Assembly: GCF_011045115.1 (NCBI RefSeq)
Contig: NZ_JAAKZG010000009.1
Coordinates: forward strand, 1 to 64,000
Source of the DNA: Mesorhizobium zhangyense
GTDB lineage: Bacteria; Pseudomonadota; Alphaproteobacteria; Rhizobiales; Rhizobiaceae
Length of the DNA: 64,000 bases
Reading direction: 5' to 3'
Part shown: positions 27,003-35,844 of the stretch, one piece after another
Numbering within the stretch: the first letter of the stretch is position 1
Layout of the letters: every line of letters begins with the position of its first letter
Program-made: the position numbers and the translations under genes
Notes under the pieces: model-generated
What the model was told of the DNA's origin: nothing
The model's database searches: none
What the model saw: the letters and a program-made list of their open reading frames with translations, nothing else

Positions 27003-27764
27003 TCAAAGGAGCGAACGCTGGGTTGGCACGAGGCGAAGCCGTTGAACAGGTCCGGAAAAATGGCTCAGAAGCCGGGGCAGCAGGCCATCAACCCATGATG
27101 GGTCTGAATACAATGCAGCCTCATAAAGAGCATGCGCTTTCGCACTCTCGAAGATCTGGAAAGCGATAAGGACATTCTCGCTGATCCGGACCGGTAGGCG
27201 TGGGAATGTGTTTTCGGCATGCTCGGTGACAAACCCGGCAAGGAGCGGAGCGCCGAGACGAGCGAGGAGAGGGATGGTCTCGCTTTCAAACAGTGCAATG
27301 AACTCGGCTTCGGATGCCGGGGTAATGTGGCAGATCGTGGCCGTGATCAATGTTTCCGCTTGCGCCTTTTCAGGCAGATCGCGCACCTTGCCCGAAAGAT
27401 CGAAGCCGCTGGCCGGCCACGCCGGCTTGAGCAGCAACACATCGTCGGAATCGATCATGGTGGCGTTGGCGGCGTCCTTGTGAGCAGCCCAGACAGGTCC
27501 GCCATAAAAGGCCTCAAGCGCCGCCTTGCGAGCGGCCATGTCATCGAACCCGCGCAACCAGACGAAATGGTCGGGCCGGTCGAGATCGCGAAACTGGGCG
27601 ATGACCTTCATGCCGGTCGCTTCCTGGGTTTCGACCAGATGCGTGTCGAAAACGTCGATCAATTCGTCACGCCTGCCGGGATGCAGCGTGTATTGCCGCA
27701 GTTCGACGACTGCCGAGAATAGTTCGGTGGCGGTTGCGAGCGTTACGCTTGAGTGTTCGGACAT
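27003..27764 (-). CDS. NIPSNAP family protein
   Basis: A 253-residue protein with two NIPSNAP (dimeric alpha-beta barrel) halves. The first half has VVELRQYTLHPGRRDELIDVFDTHLVETQEATGM, the second begins near ATICHITPASEAEFIALFE. NIPSNAP proteins bind small hydrophobic molecules or signal stress; no enzymatic role is certain. The start at 27764 fits the family. It diverges from a TetR regulator, and a TTGACA-N17-TGTTAT promoter overlapped by two palindromes lies between them, so the regulator very likely controls it. Confidence 0.82.
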   Translation of the reverse strand: MSEHSSVTLATATELFSAVVELRQYTLHPGRRDELIDVFDTHLVETQEATGMKVIAQFRDLDRPDHFVWLRGFDDMAARKAALEAFYGGPVWAAHKDAANATMIDSDDVLLLKPAWPASGFDLSGKVRDLPEKAQAETLITATICHITPASEAEFIALFESETIPLLARLGAPLLAGFVTEHAENTFPRLPVRISENVLIAFQIFESAKAHALYEAALYSDPSWVDGLLPRLLSHFSGPVQRLRLVPTQRSLL

Positions 27765-27776
27765 CTTTCTCTCTTC

Positions 27777-27824
27777 AAAACAGACCGGTTGACCTGTTTT
27801 AATAACAAACCGGTTGCCCGGTTT
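27777..27824. promoter_or_regulatory. Two palindromic operators between the NIPSNAP and TetR genes
   Basis: Palindrome 1 has 7-base arms AAAACAG (27777-27783) and CTGTTTT (27794-27800). Palindrome 2 has 7-base arms AAACCGG (27807-27813) and CCGGTTT (27818-27824). Both contain ACCGG near the centre. They are the natural binding sites of the adjacent TetR protein. Confidence 0.65.
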
Positions 27825-27830
27825 TGTCAA
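27802..27830 (-). promoter_or_regulatory. Sigma-70-type promoter for the NIPSNAP gene
   Basis: Minus strand TTGACA (27830-27825), 17-base spacer, TGTTAT (27807-27802). Palindrome 2 fills the spacer and palindrome 1 covers the expected transcription start, so repression by occlusion is likely. Confidence 0.65.
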
Positions 27831-27872
27831 TATGGTATTTTGCGACTGTTTCCTGTGGCCAGAGAAAATCGA

Positions 27873-28481
27873 ATGGCAAAAGCTGTACGAACCAGAACCC
27901 GCACCAACGACCCCGAAGGCATGCGCCAGAAGGTGCTGGATGTTGCAGAAGAAGCGTTTCAGGCGCGCGGCTACAACGCGACGAGCCTGGGCGACCTGAT
28001 GCAGGCGGCCGGCGTGTCGGGTGGGGCGCTGCATCACCATTTCCCGACCAAGAAGGCGCTTGGGCTGGCCGTGATCAACGAAAGGGTTGCGACGGCGGTT
28101 GCGGAAACCTGGATCGGGCCGGTCGAGGCGGCGAACACGGCGCGGGAAGGGGTGCGGCAGGTTTTTGCCGCAGTGGCGGGGGAACTTGAGCAGCAGGGTT
28201 TCGTGCGCGGCTGCCAGCTCAACAACCTTGCGCATGAATTGTCGCTGGCCGACCCGGAGTTTCGCGCCGCGCTGGCACAAATTTTCGACGCATGGCAGCA
28301 GGCCATCGCCGAAAAGATCAAGCGCGACCAGCAAAGCGGCATGGAAGACCGCCAAACCGACCCGGAGCGCTTTGCTGCTTTCACTGTTGCTTCTTATTCC
28401 GGCGCCATGTCGATGGCCAAGGCGGCGCAGAATGCAGGCGTGCTCACACTCTGCATGGAAGGTTTTGAACCCAAGCGGTGA
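27873..28481 (+). CDS. TetR/AcrR family transcriptional regulator
   Basis: A 202-residue TetR repressor. The N-terminal helix-turn-helix is clear (RQKVLDVAEEAFQARGYNATSLGDLMQAAGVSGGALHHHFPTKKALG). The C-terminal ligand domain has GFVRGCQLNNLAHELSLADPEFR, typical of a rhizobial TetR group. The start at 27873 gives the standard length. The open frame upstream runs through the operator region and is not coding. It probably represses both itself and the divergent NIPSNAP gene. Confidence 0.88.
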   Translation: MAKAVRTRTRTNDPEGMRQKVLDVAEEAFQARGYNATSLGDLMQAAGVSGGALHHHFPTKKALGLAVINERVATAVAETWIGPVEAANTAREGVRQVFAAVAGELEQQGFVRGCQLNNLAHELSLADPEFRAALAQIFDAWQQAIAEKIKRDQQSGMEDRQTDPERFAAFTVASYSGAMSMAKAAQNAGVLTLCMEGFEPKR

Positions 28482-28540
28482 GGTCCTGCGGAAGCTGCAC
28501 ATCTGGCAAAGATGCATGAGTACGCCGGCTCCAAACGTGG

Positions 28541-28567
28541 AAAAGGCGGCGCTGGGCGCCGCCTTTT
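28541..28567. terminator. Bidirectional terminator between tetR and csbD
   Basis: Perfect 12-bp stem AAAAGGCGGCGC (28541-28552) and GCGCCGCCTTTT (28556-28567), 3-base loop, with A/T runs on both sides. It serves the converging TetR and CsbD genes. Confidence 0.88.
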
Positions 28568-28591
28568 CCCAAAGGACGCTCGTGAAGGAGA

Positions 28592-28771
28592 TCAGAGCGC
28601 GCCCTTTATCTTTTCCTTGGCGTCGCCGTAACCCTTCTGGACCTTGCCGGCGATTTTTTCAGCCGTGCCTTCGGCCTGGGTCTTCTTGTTGCCGGTTACC
28701 TTGCCGGCGGCTTCCTTGACGGCGCCGCTGGCCTGTTTGGCAACGCCCTTGATCTGGTCCTTGTTCACCAT
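28592..28771 (-). CDS. CsbD family stress protein
   Basis: A 59-residue, highly charged CsbD-like protein (MVNKDQIKGVAKQASGAVKEAAGKVTG…AEKIAGKVQKGYGDAKEKIKG). CsbD proteins are small, abundant stress proteins of unknown mechanism. The start at 28771 matches the family, and a GGAGAAG Shine-Dalgarno lies upstream. I looked for the EcfG promoter often found upstream of csbD genes and found only a GGAAC half-site with no CGTT at the right distance. Confidence 0.88.
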   Translation of the reverse strand: MVNKDQIKGVAKQASGAVKEAAGKVTGNKKTQAEGTAEKIAGKVQKGYGDAKEKIKGAL

Positions 28772-28881
28772 AGCCGCTTCTCCTGTTTCGGGTTTGTTTG
28801 CCCTCGACAACGAGACTGTTCCGGATTGGTTGCGAAAAAATCGAAAAATTACATGAAATCAAAATGCTAACTAAAAAACAA

Positions 28882-28925
28882 AAACGCTCCCCGCATCTCG
28901 TTTGAGGATGGGGGAGCGCTTTTTT
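28882..28925. terminator. Orphan terminator hairpin
   Basis: A long stem pairs CGCTCCCC-G-CATC (28885-28897) with GATG-G-GGGAGCG (28907-28918), flanked by A-rich sequence on the left and a T-run on the right. It could terminate transcription in either direction. No protein-coding gene ends at it. Confidence 0.7.
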
Positions 28926-29056
28926 GTCTTGGCTTTTCCTCGTGGATTTCTCCATCTGGATAGCTTTCGACACCCGTAAAATGCGCAGCCGGATAAATGG
29001 TTCCGCCCAGTTGCGAATTTTTTTTGAGATTTTTTTGAGGCTTACTCCAAATGCAA

Positions 29057-29080
29057 AAAGGGCGCCCGAAGGCGCCCTTT
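29057..29080 (-). terminator. Rho-independent terminator of groESL
   Basis: Perfect 10-bp stem AAAGGGCGCC (29057-29066) and GGCGCCCTTT (29071-29080) with a CGAA loop, 36 bases beyond the groEL stop on the minus strand and followed by a T-run. Confidence 0.9.
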
Positions 29081-29115
29081 CCGTAGATGTTGCCTGAGAA
29101 ACAGGTGGTGACTTC

Positions 29116-30786
<1,671 letters not shown>

Positions 30787-30826
30787 TCAGCCCTAATTCT
30801 GAGTGGATGGTGCGGTTACCGGGAAA

Positions 30827-31123
30827 TCAGCCGATGATGCCCATGATGTCGGATTCCTTCATGATCAGAAGGTCTTCGCCATTGAGCTTCACTTCGGTGC
30901 CGGACCACTTGCCGAACAGCACGCGGTCGCCAGCCTTGACGTCCAGCGGAACCAGCTTGCCAGCTTCGTCGCGAGCGCCCGAACCGACGGCGACGATTTC
31001 GCCTTCCTGCGGCTTTTCCTTGGCCGTATCGGGGATGATGATCCCGCCGGCGGTCTTTGCTTCGGATTCGACGCGGCGAACGACCACTCGGTCATGCAGC
31101 GGCCGGAATTTCGACTTTGCCAT
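30827..31123 (-). CDS. groES: Co-chaperonin GroES (Hsp10)
   Basis: A 98-residue co-chaperonin that caps GroEL. It starts with [27 protein letters not shown] and contains the mobile loop and the C-terminal strand [14 protein letters not shown]. It is first in groESL. Upstream lie a CIRCE operator (31186-31212) and a CTTGAC…CCTATCT promoter (31222-31250). Confidence 0.99.
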   Translation of the reverse strand: MAKSKFRPLHDRVVVRRVESEAKTAGGIIIPDTAKEKPQEGEIVAVGSGARDEAGKLVPLDVKAGDRVLFGKWSGTEVKLNGEDLLIMKESDIMGIIG

Positions 31124-31185
31124 TTTGAATATCCTTGGTGCGGATGTTGAAAAACGATTCCTCCGTCCGGATCACCGGACTGTAG

Positions 31186-31212
31186 TTAGCACTCATCTTG
31201 GGTGAGTGCTAA
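31186..31212. promoter_or_regulatory. CIRCE operator (HrcA site)
   Basis: TTAGCACTC (31186-31194), 9-base spacer, GAGTGCTAA (31204-31212): a perfect match to the CIRCE consensus. HrcA repressor binds it and releases on heat shock. It lies just downstream of the predicted groES promoter, in the 5' leader. Confidence 0.97.
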
Positions 31213-31221
31213 CGTGCCGGT

Positions 31222-31250
31222 GAGATAGGCCCGCGCGGTTTTGGAGTCAA
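31222..31250 (-). promoter_or_regulatory. groESL promoter, RpoH/sigma-70-like
   Basis: Minus strand TTGACT (31250-31245), 17-base spacer, TATCTC (31227-31222). With its flanks it reads CTTGAC…CCTATCT, which resembles the alphaproteobacterial RpoH consensus as well as the housekeeping one. The CIRCE element begins 9 bases downstream. Confidence 0.65.
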
Positions 31251-31454
31251 GGAGTTGGGGAGGGCGGATGCGGCAAAAATTTGCTTTGGTCGCCGGCGCA
31301 CCGCTGGAACCTCATGCCAATAGATGAGGGTGGTTAAGCAAATGTCGCCGTCATTGCCCTTCAACCCTCCTCTGAAAAGCATCAGGTTTCCATCTGTCAC
31401 TCGCGGATATGGCACTCTCATGGTCGAAGGCTCCTTCGCCGAAAGTGAACCGGC

Positions 31455-32216
31455 TCAGTCGTCGTCATAGGTCTTGATGTCGCCGAAGGCATAGCCGCGC
31501 TGGCGCAGCAGCCTGATCAGGGCTCGCAGGTTGCTGTCGCCCTGAAAGACGTCCTGAAACATCTGGTCGTGCATCAGGAGCACCAGCTTGTTCTTCTTCA
31601 CCAAGCGGCCATAGCCGAACAGGTGGTCGATCTCACTGACGAGATTGGTGACGCTCTGGACCGGCTTGCCGTCATTGTAGTGCACCCATTCATGGTCCCA
31701 GCCGTAGAGATAGTAGCCATAGGCCGAGACGAATTCGAAGCTCACCATCTCCCGGTCTTCCTCGTCCGACCGGATGGCGATGTCGTTGCGTGAAATATTC
31801 GGCAGCCGAAAAACGTCGCGGCCGGGCAGGCGGGCATAGACCGGCGGACCTTTCAGGCCAAGCACCTTGTCGGCGTGCGCCAAGTCTTCGAGCACCTGGT
31901 CGGTGTTCGAATAGAAATGCCGGTAGTGGTTGTTGGCGTGGCTGTAGCTGTGGTTGCCGACCGTCACCAGCGGCAGCGACTTTGCCTTCGCGACAAGCGC
32001 GCCGCGCTCGGGGATGAGGTCGGCATGCGACCCGACCATGAAAAGAGTGGCGGGGATAGCTTCGTCCGCCAGCACCTTGAGGATCGTTTCCGTGCCGGGC
32101 AGGGGTCCATCGTCGAAGGTCAGATAGACGGTGCGCTGGGCGGCTTTGGCCGAAACGACGGTGAAGAACAGCCCGGCGACCATGCACATCAGCGTGAGCG
32201 CCAGCGCCTTCCTCAT
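31455..32216 (-). CDS. Secreted polysaccharide deacetylase family protein
   Basis: A 253-residue protein with a signal peptide (RKALALTLMCMVAGLFFTVVSAKA) and a NodB-homology domain. Motif 1 is YLTFDDGPLPGT with the catalytic base and metal aspartates; motif 2 is NHSYSHANNH (HxxxH metal ligands). The later motifs are atypical: RLPGRDVFRLP stands where RxPYG is usual, and LLMHDQ ends the barrel. It may deacetylate a periplasmic glycan or peptidoglycan, or have drifted to another substrate. GGAGGGG precedes the ATG at 32216. It lies downstream of nothing obvious in function. Confidence 0.8.
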   Translation of the reverse strand: MRKALALTLMCMVAGLFFTVVSAKAAQRTVYLTFDDGPLPGTETILKVLADEAIPATLFMVGSHADLIPERGALVAKAKSLPLVTVGNHSYSHANNHYRHFYSNTDQVLEDLAHADKVLGLKGPPVYARLPGRDVFRLPNISRNDIAIRSDEEDREMVSFEFVSAYGYYLYGWDHEWVHYNDGKPVQSVTNLVSEIDHLFGYGRLVKKNKLVLLMHDQMFQDVFQGDSNLRALIRLLRQRGYAFGDIKTYDDD

Positions 32217-32367
32217 GACATCCCCTCCAAATGCCGAATTTCGATGGCAGCGTATGGGCGAACGAGGTCGAGTCAAGCCAAGGCAGCCGCATCTTGACAG
32301 CAGTATGTCAGGATCATTGTGCACTGCATCACAAATTTGCGAGCAAGGTGGTTTGCCGTCTTGAACC

Positions 32368-32381
32368 ATGAGCATGCTCAT
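32368..32381. promoter_or_regulatory. Perfect palindrome upstream of the MarR gene
   Basis: ATGAGCATGCTCAT is a perfect 14-base palindrome immediately upstream of the MarR regulator gene, next to a TTATATA stretch. It is a likely self-regulatory operator of the MarR protein; binding is inferred. Confidence 0.55.
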
Positions 32382-32386
32382 TATAT

Positions 32387-32866
32387 ATGCCGCTCATGGA
32401 ATTAGATGGCACTGAAAAACTCGGATTTCTCATCCACGATGCAGCAAGGCTGATGCGCAAGCGTTTCGAAACGCTTGGCAGGGGTCTGGGCCTCTCGTCC
32501 GCGCAATGGCGTCTGCTGGTCAGGGTGGTGAAGAGCGAGGGCGTGACCCAGGCGCGGCTGGCTGAACTGCTCGAAATCGAGCCGATCAGCGTTTCGCGGC
32601 TGATCGACCGCATGGAAGAGGGCGGCTGGATAGAACGCCGCCAGCACGCCACCGACCGGCGCGTGCGCATGATCTTCCCGACCGAAAAGAGCCGTGAGGC
32701 TTTCGGGGCGGTCAAGAGTGTTGCCGGTGAAGTTTTCGAGCAGGCCCTCGAGGGCCTGTCACAGGAAGAACGCCAGACCCTGATCCACGGCCTGACGACG
32801 GTTGTAAGTAATCTCTCGGACGACGAAGGGTCGTATGAGACTATGCCAAAGGGTGCAGCAGCATGA
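32387..32866 (+). CDS. MarR family transcriptional regulator
   Basis: A 159-residue winged-helix regulator. The DNA-binding part is GLSSAQWRLLVRVVKSEGVTQARLAELLEIEPISVSRLIDRMEEGGWIERRQHATDRRVRMIFPT, with the wing at the end. It is first of a three-gene operon with an HlyD-type adaptor (4-base ATGA overlap) and a DHA2 exporter, the same layout as emrRAB. It therefore very likely represses the pump until a drug binds. No Shine-Dalgarno is evident; an ATG three codons in (32396) is an alternative start and could be leaderless. Confidence 0.88.
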   Translation: MPLMELDGTEKLGFLIHDAARLMRKRFETLGRGLGLSSAQWRLLVRVVKSEGVTQARLAELLEIEPISVSRLIDRMEEGGWIERRQHATDRRVRMIFPTEKSREAFGAVKSVAGEVFEQALEGLSQEERQTLIHGLTTVVSNLSDDEGSYETMPKGAAA

Positions 32867-34047
32867 ACGCCGTGTCTAAAGTCAAAGACAAAGAAGAAGT
32901 GACGGAGATCGAAGCCGAAAAGCTGACCCCGCCCGTAACCATTCCCCAGACGCTGAACGTCGAGCCGGCGCCCGCGCCGGCCCGCAAGAAGCGCCGTTCT
33001 GGCCGCTTTTTCCTGATGGCGGCCCTGCCGCTGGCGCTTGTCGTCGGCGGTGGCTACGTCTGGGTCACCGGTGGCCGTTATCAGGATACTGAGAACGCCA
33101 ATCTGCGCCAGGCCAAGGTGACGATCGCTTCCGAGATCGCCGGCCGCATCGTCAATGTCGATGTAACGGACAATGCCCATGTCAAGGCTGGCGATGTGTT
33201 GTTCGTGGTCGATCCCGAGCCGTACAAGATAAAGCTTGCGCAGGCCGATGCCGCCCTTGCCGGCGCCCGCCTCAATGTCGAGCAGCTTCGCGCCTCCTAT
33301 AGCCAGGCCCTGTCGCAGGAGCGCATGACGGCAAACGACATCGTCTTCCTGCAGTCGCAGTTCGATCGCGCCACCGACCTTGCCAAGAAGGGCATCAATG
33401 CCGTTTCTTCGCTGGATGAAGCGCGCCGTGACCTCATCAAGGCGCAGGACGAGCATGCGGCGGCCGTTCAGGGCATAGCCAGCGCGCGTGCGGCCCTTGG
33501 TGGCGATCCGGATATCGCAACCGACAAGCATCCGACCGTTCTTTCAGCGATCGCCACCCGCGAGCAGGCTGCCTATTCGCTTGCACAGACCACGGTGCGC
33601 GCTCCGGCAGACGGCATCGTTGCGCAGGCTTCGTCCTTCAAGCTCGGCCAGTTCGTTGGCGCCGGCACGGCGCTGTTCAGTCTGGTCGAGACGAGCGACA
33701 CCTGGGTAGACGCGAATTTCAAGGAAACCCAGCTGACCAACATGAAGCCCGGCCAGGAAGCCGACATCACGCTCGACACCTATCCGGGCCGCCCGCTGAA
33801 GGCGACCGTTGAGGCGATCGGCGCGGGTACCGGCGCCGAATTCTCGCTGTTGCCGGCACAGAACGCCACCGGCAACTGGGTCAAGGTCACGCAGCGCATT
33901 CCCGTGCGGATGAAGGTGAACACCGAAGGCCTCGACATTGCGCTTCGCACCGGCATGAGCGCCTCGGTCTCGGTCGATACCGGCGTCAGCCGCGGCTTTG
34001 CCGGCCTGTTGCCGACCGCTCATGCGGCCGACGCCAAGGTACAGTAA
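32863..34047 (+). CDS. HlyD/EmrA-family membrane-fusion protein
   Basis: A 394-residue periplasmic adaptor anchored by one N-terminal membrane helix (FFLMAALPLALVVGGGYVWVTGG). The biotinyl-lipoyl half-motifs are ASEIAGRIVNVDVTDNAHVKAGDVLFVVDP and TVRAPADGIVAQASSFKLGQFV, with a coiled-coil hairpin between them (residues ~125-215). It links the MFS pump to an outer-membrane channel to expel drugs across both membranes. It is co-transcribed with the regulator and pump; no TolC-type gene is adjacent. Confidence 0.92.
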   Translation: MNAVSKVKDKEEVTEIEAEKLTPPVTIPQTLNVEPAPAPARKKRRSGRFFLMAALPLALVVGGGYVWVTGGRYQDTENANLRQAKVTIASEIAGRIVNVDVTDNAHVKAGDVLFVVDPEPYKIKLAQADAALAGARLNVEQLRASYSQALSQERMTANDIVFLQSQFDRATDLAKKGINAVSSLDEARRDLIKAQDEHAAAVQGIASARAALGGDPDIATDKHPTVLSAIATREQAAYSLAQTTVRAPADGIVAQASSFKLGQFVGAGTALFSLVETSDTWVDANFKETQLTNMKPGQEADITLDTYPGRPLKATVEAIGAGTGAEFSLLPAQNATGNWVKVTQRIPVRMKVNTEGLDIALRTGMSASVSVDTGVSRGFAGLLPTAHAADAKVQ

Positions 34048-34133
34048 GCATCAAGGCGGAAAAGCCGCCAGAGCATAACCACATTCTCCGCGTCCGCTCT
34101 GTGGCGGGCGCGTGACATTCAGGTCCACGTCCA

Positions 34134-35666
34134 ATGAGTGCGACATCCCACACCGAAGTCCCGCATCGCGGGCTGATCACGGTGTCGATCATGCTGGCCA
34201 CGGTGATGCAGGTGCTCGACACCACCATTGCCAATGTCGCGCTGCCTTCGATGACCGGCGATCTCGGCGCTTCGGCCGACACGATCAACTGGGTTCTGAC
34301 GTCCTATATCGTCGCCGCCGCCATCATGACGCCGGTGACCGGCTGGGTCGCCGATCGCGTCGGCCGCAAGGAACTGTTCCTCGCATCGGTCGTCGGCTTC
34401 ACCATTTCGTCCATGCTCTGCGGCATCGCCTGGAGCCTGGAAAGCATGGTGCTGTTCCGCCTGATGCAGGGCATTTTCGGCGCGGCCATCGTGCCGCTGT
34501 CGCAGACCTTCTTGCTCGACATCAATCCCAAGGAACGCCACGGCCAGGCCATGGCGCTGTGGGGCGCCGGCATCATGGTCGGCCCGATCATCGGCCCGAC
34601 GCTCGGCGGCTGGCTGACCGACAGCTTCAACTGGCGTTGGGTGTTCTTCATCAACCTGCCCGTCGGCATCGTCGCTTTCCTCGGTTCGGCAGCCTATCTT
34701 CCGTCCATCGCCAAGCGCCTGCGCGGCTTCGATTTCTTCGGCTTCGCCATGCTTTCGCTCGGCGTCGGCGCGCTCCAGCTCATGCTCGACCGTGGCGCCG
34801 AGGTCGACTGGTTCTCCTCCGTCGAGATCTGGATCGAGCTCGGACTGTCGCTCGTCGGCTTCTGGGTGTTCATCATTCACCTGACGACCGGCAGAGATAC
34901 CTTCATCGATCCCAAGATATTCGCCGACCGCAATTTCGCGATCGGCCTGGTCTTCATCTTCTTCGTCGGCGTCATCCTGCTGGCGTCTATGGCGCTGCTG
35001 CCGCCCATGCTGTCGAACATCTTCGGCTATCCGACGGTGACGACCGGGCTTGTCATGGCGCCGCGCGGTGTCGGCACGATGATATCGATGATTCTCGTTG
35101 GCCGCCTGGTGCGGCTGGTCGATGCACGGCTTCTGGTCGTCACCGGGCTGCTGCTGGTCGCGCAGTCGCTTTACACCATGTCCGGCTTTACGCCGCAGAT
35201 GGACAATTATCTGATCATCGAATCCGGCGTTATCCAGGGCCTCGGCCTCGGGCTGGTGTTCGTGCCGCTGTCGACGGTGGCCTTCGCAACGCTCGCTCCG
35301 GGCTTCCGCACCGATGCGACGGCATTGTTCAGCCTCGTCCGAAACCTCGGTTCCTCGATCGGCATTTCGGCGGTGTCCGTCATTCTGACCCGCAACATCC
35401 AGGTCAACCACTCCGAGCTTTCGGCCAACATCACGCCGTTCAACCAGGCGCTGAAGACACTGTCACCCGCTGCTGCCGCCGGCGATCCCACCGCGCTGTC
35501 CCAGATCGACAACCTCGTCAATCAACAGGCGGCGATGATCTCCTATATCAACGATTTCAAGCTGATGATGATCGTCTCGCTCTGCGCGATCCCGCTGGCA
35601 TTTCTGCTGCGCAAGCCGAAGGTAGCGCCGGCAGCAGGGGCTCCCGCCGCCGCCCACATGGACTGA
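34134..35666 (+). CDS. DHA2-family MFS drug exporter (EmrB-like)
   Basis: A 510-residue, 14-helix major facilitator. It has the DHA2 motif near the N-terminus (MQVLDTTIANVALPSM), motif A GWVADRVGRKELF and motif C MVGPIIGPTLGGWL. It uses the proton gradient to export hydrophobic drugs through the HlyD-type partner. It starts 86 bases after the adaptor gene. A 142-base inverted-repeat element begins at the base after its stop codon. Confidence 0.93.
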   Translation: MSATSHTEVPHRGLITVSIMLATVMQVLDTTIANVALPSMTGDLGASADTINWVLTSYIVAAAIMTPVTGWVADRVGRKELFLASVVGFTISSMLCGIAWSLESMVLFRLMQGIFGAAIVPLSQTFLLDINPKERHGQAMALWGAGIMVGPIIGPTLGGWLTDSFNWRWVFFINLPVGIVAFLGSAAYLPSIAKRLRGFDFFGFAMLSLGVGALQLMLDRGAEVDWFSSVEIWIELGLSLVGFWVFIIHLTTGRDTFIDPKIFADRNFAIGLVFIFFVGVILLASMALLPPMLSNIFGYPTVTTGLVMAPRGVGTMISMILVGRLVRLVDARLLVVTGLLLVAQSLYTMSGFTPQMDNYLIIESGVIQGLGLGLVFVPLSTVAFATLAPGFRTDATALFSLVRNLGSSIGISAVSVILTRNIQVNHSELSANITPFNQALKTLSPAAAAGDPTALSQIDNLVNQQAAMISYINDFKLMMIVSLCAIPLAFLLRKPKVAPAAGAPAAAHMD

Positions 35667-35808
35667 GAGACCGTTTGGAAATTCTACTCTGGCGGCCATC
35701 TGATGGCGTTTTCTGCGCTTCCGGTGCTCACGGACCTAATGTCCGCGGCGCTCCGGTTCTCGAAACCACCTCCATATGACTCGCCAGAGCGAATTTCGAA
35801 ACGGTCTC
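35667..35808. repeat. Long inverted-repeat intergenic element
   Basis: The element is bounded by imperfect 27-28-base inverted repeats: left arm 35667-35694, right arm 35782-35808, differing by one mismatch and a short 1-2 base offset. Inside are smaller palindromes such as GCCATC-T-GATGGC. The transcript would fold into a large multi-stem structure. It has no coding capacity, and resembles palindromic intergenic elements (RIME-like) scattered in rhizobial chromosomes. It could also act as the terminator of the efflux operon. Confidence 0.7.
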
Positions 35809-35844
35809 GGTCTCTGAAGGACGTTCGGGAACAGTGGCGTGCCG

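Larger units (their letters stand above)
28772..29115. other. Intergenic region between csbD and groEL
   Basis: About 340 bases with no convincing gene. It holds the csbD upstream region, an orphan terminator (28882-28925), a near-EcfG promoter (28980-29004) and the groEL terminator (29057-29080). The span 28882-28975 could be a small RNA on the minus strand. A 104-codon open frame on the minus strand (28659-28973) crosses the terminator and runs into csbD in another frame, so I do not count it as coding. Confidence 0.5.

Noticed and set aside
28772..28870. An EcfG promoter for csbD
   Set aside because: GGAAC occurs upstream on the minus strand, but CGTT follows after only 5 bases and not at 16-17, so it does not fit the consensus.
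28659..28973. A 104-codon minus-strand frame upstream of csbD
   Set aside because: It runs through a strong terminator hairpin and into the csbD gene in a different frame. The region is better explained as intergenic, possibly with a small RNA.
31209..31421. A 70-codon minus-strand frame upstream of groES
   Set aside because: It overlaps the CIRCE element and the groESL promoter, has no Shine-Dalgarno, and shows no family resemblance.
34119..35411. A 430-codon minus-strand frame opposite the DHA2 transporter
   Set aside because: Composition (H, R, D, E, Q rich without hydrophobic core) is that of an antisense shadow of a membrane protein gene.
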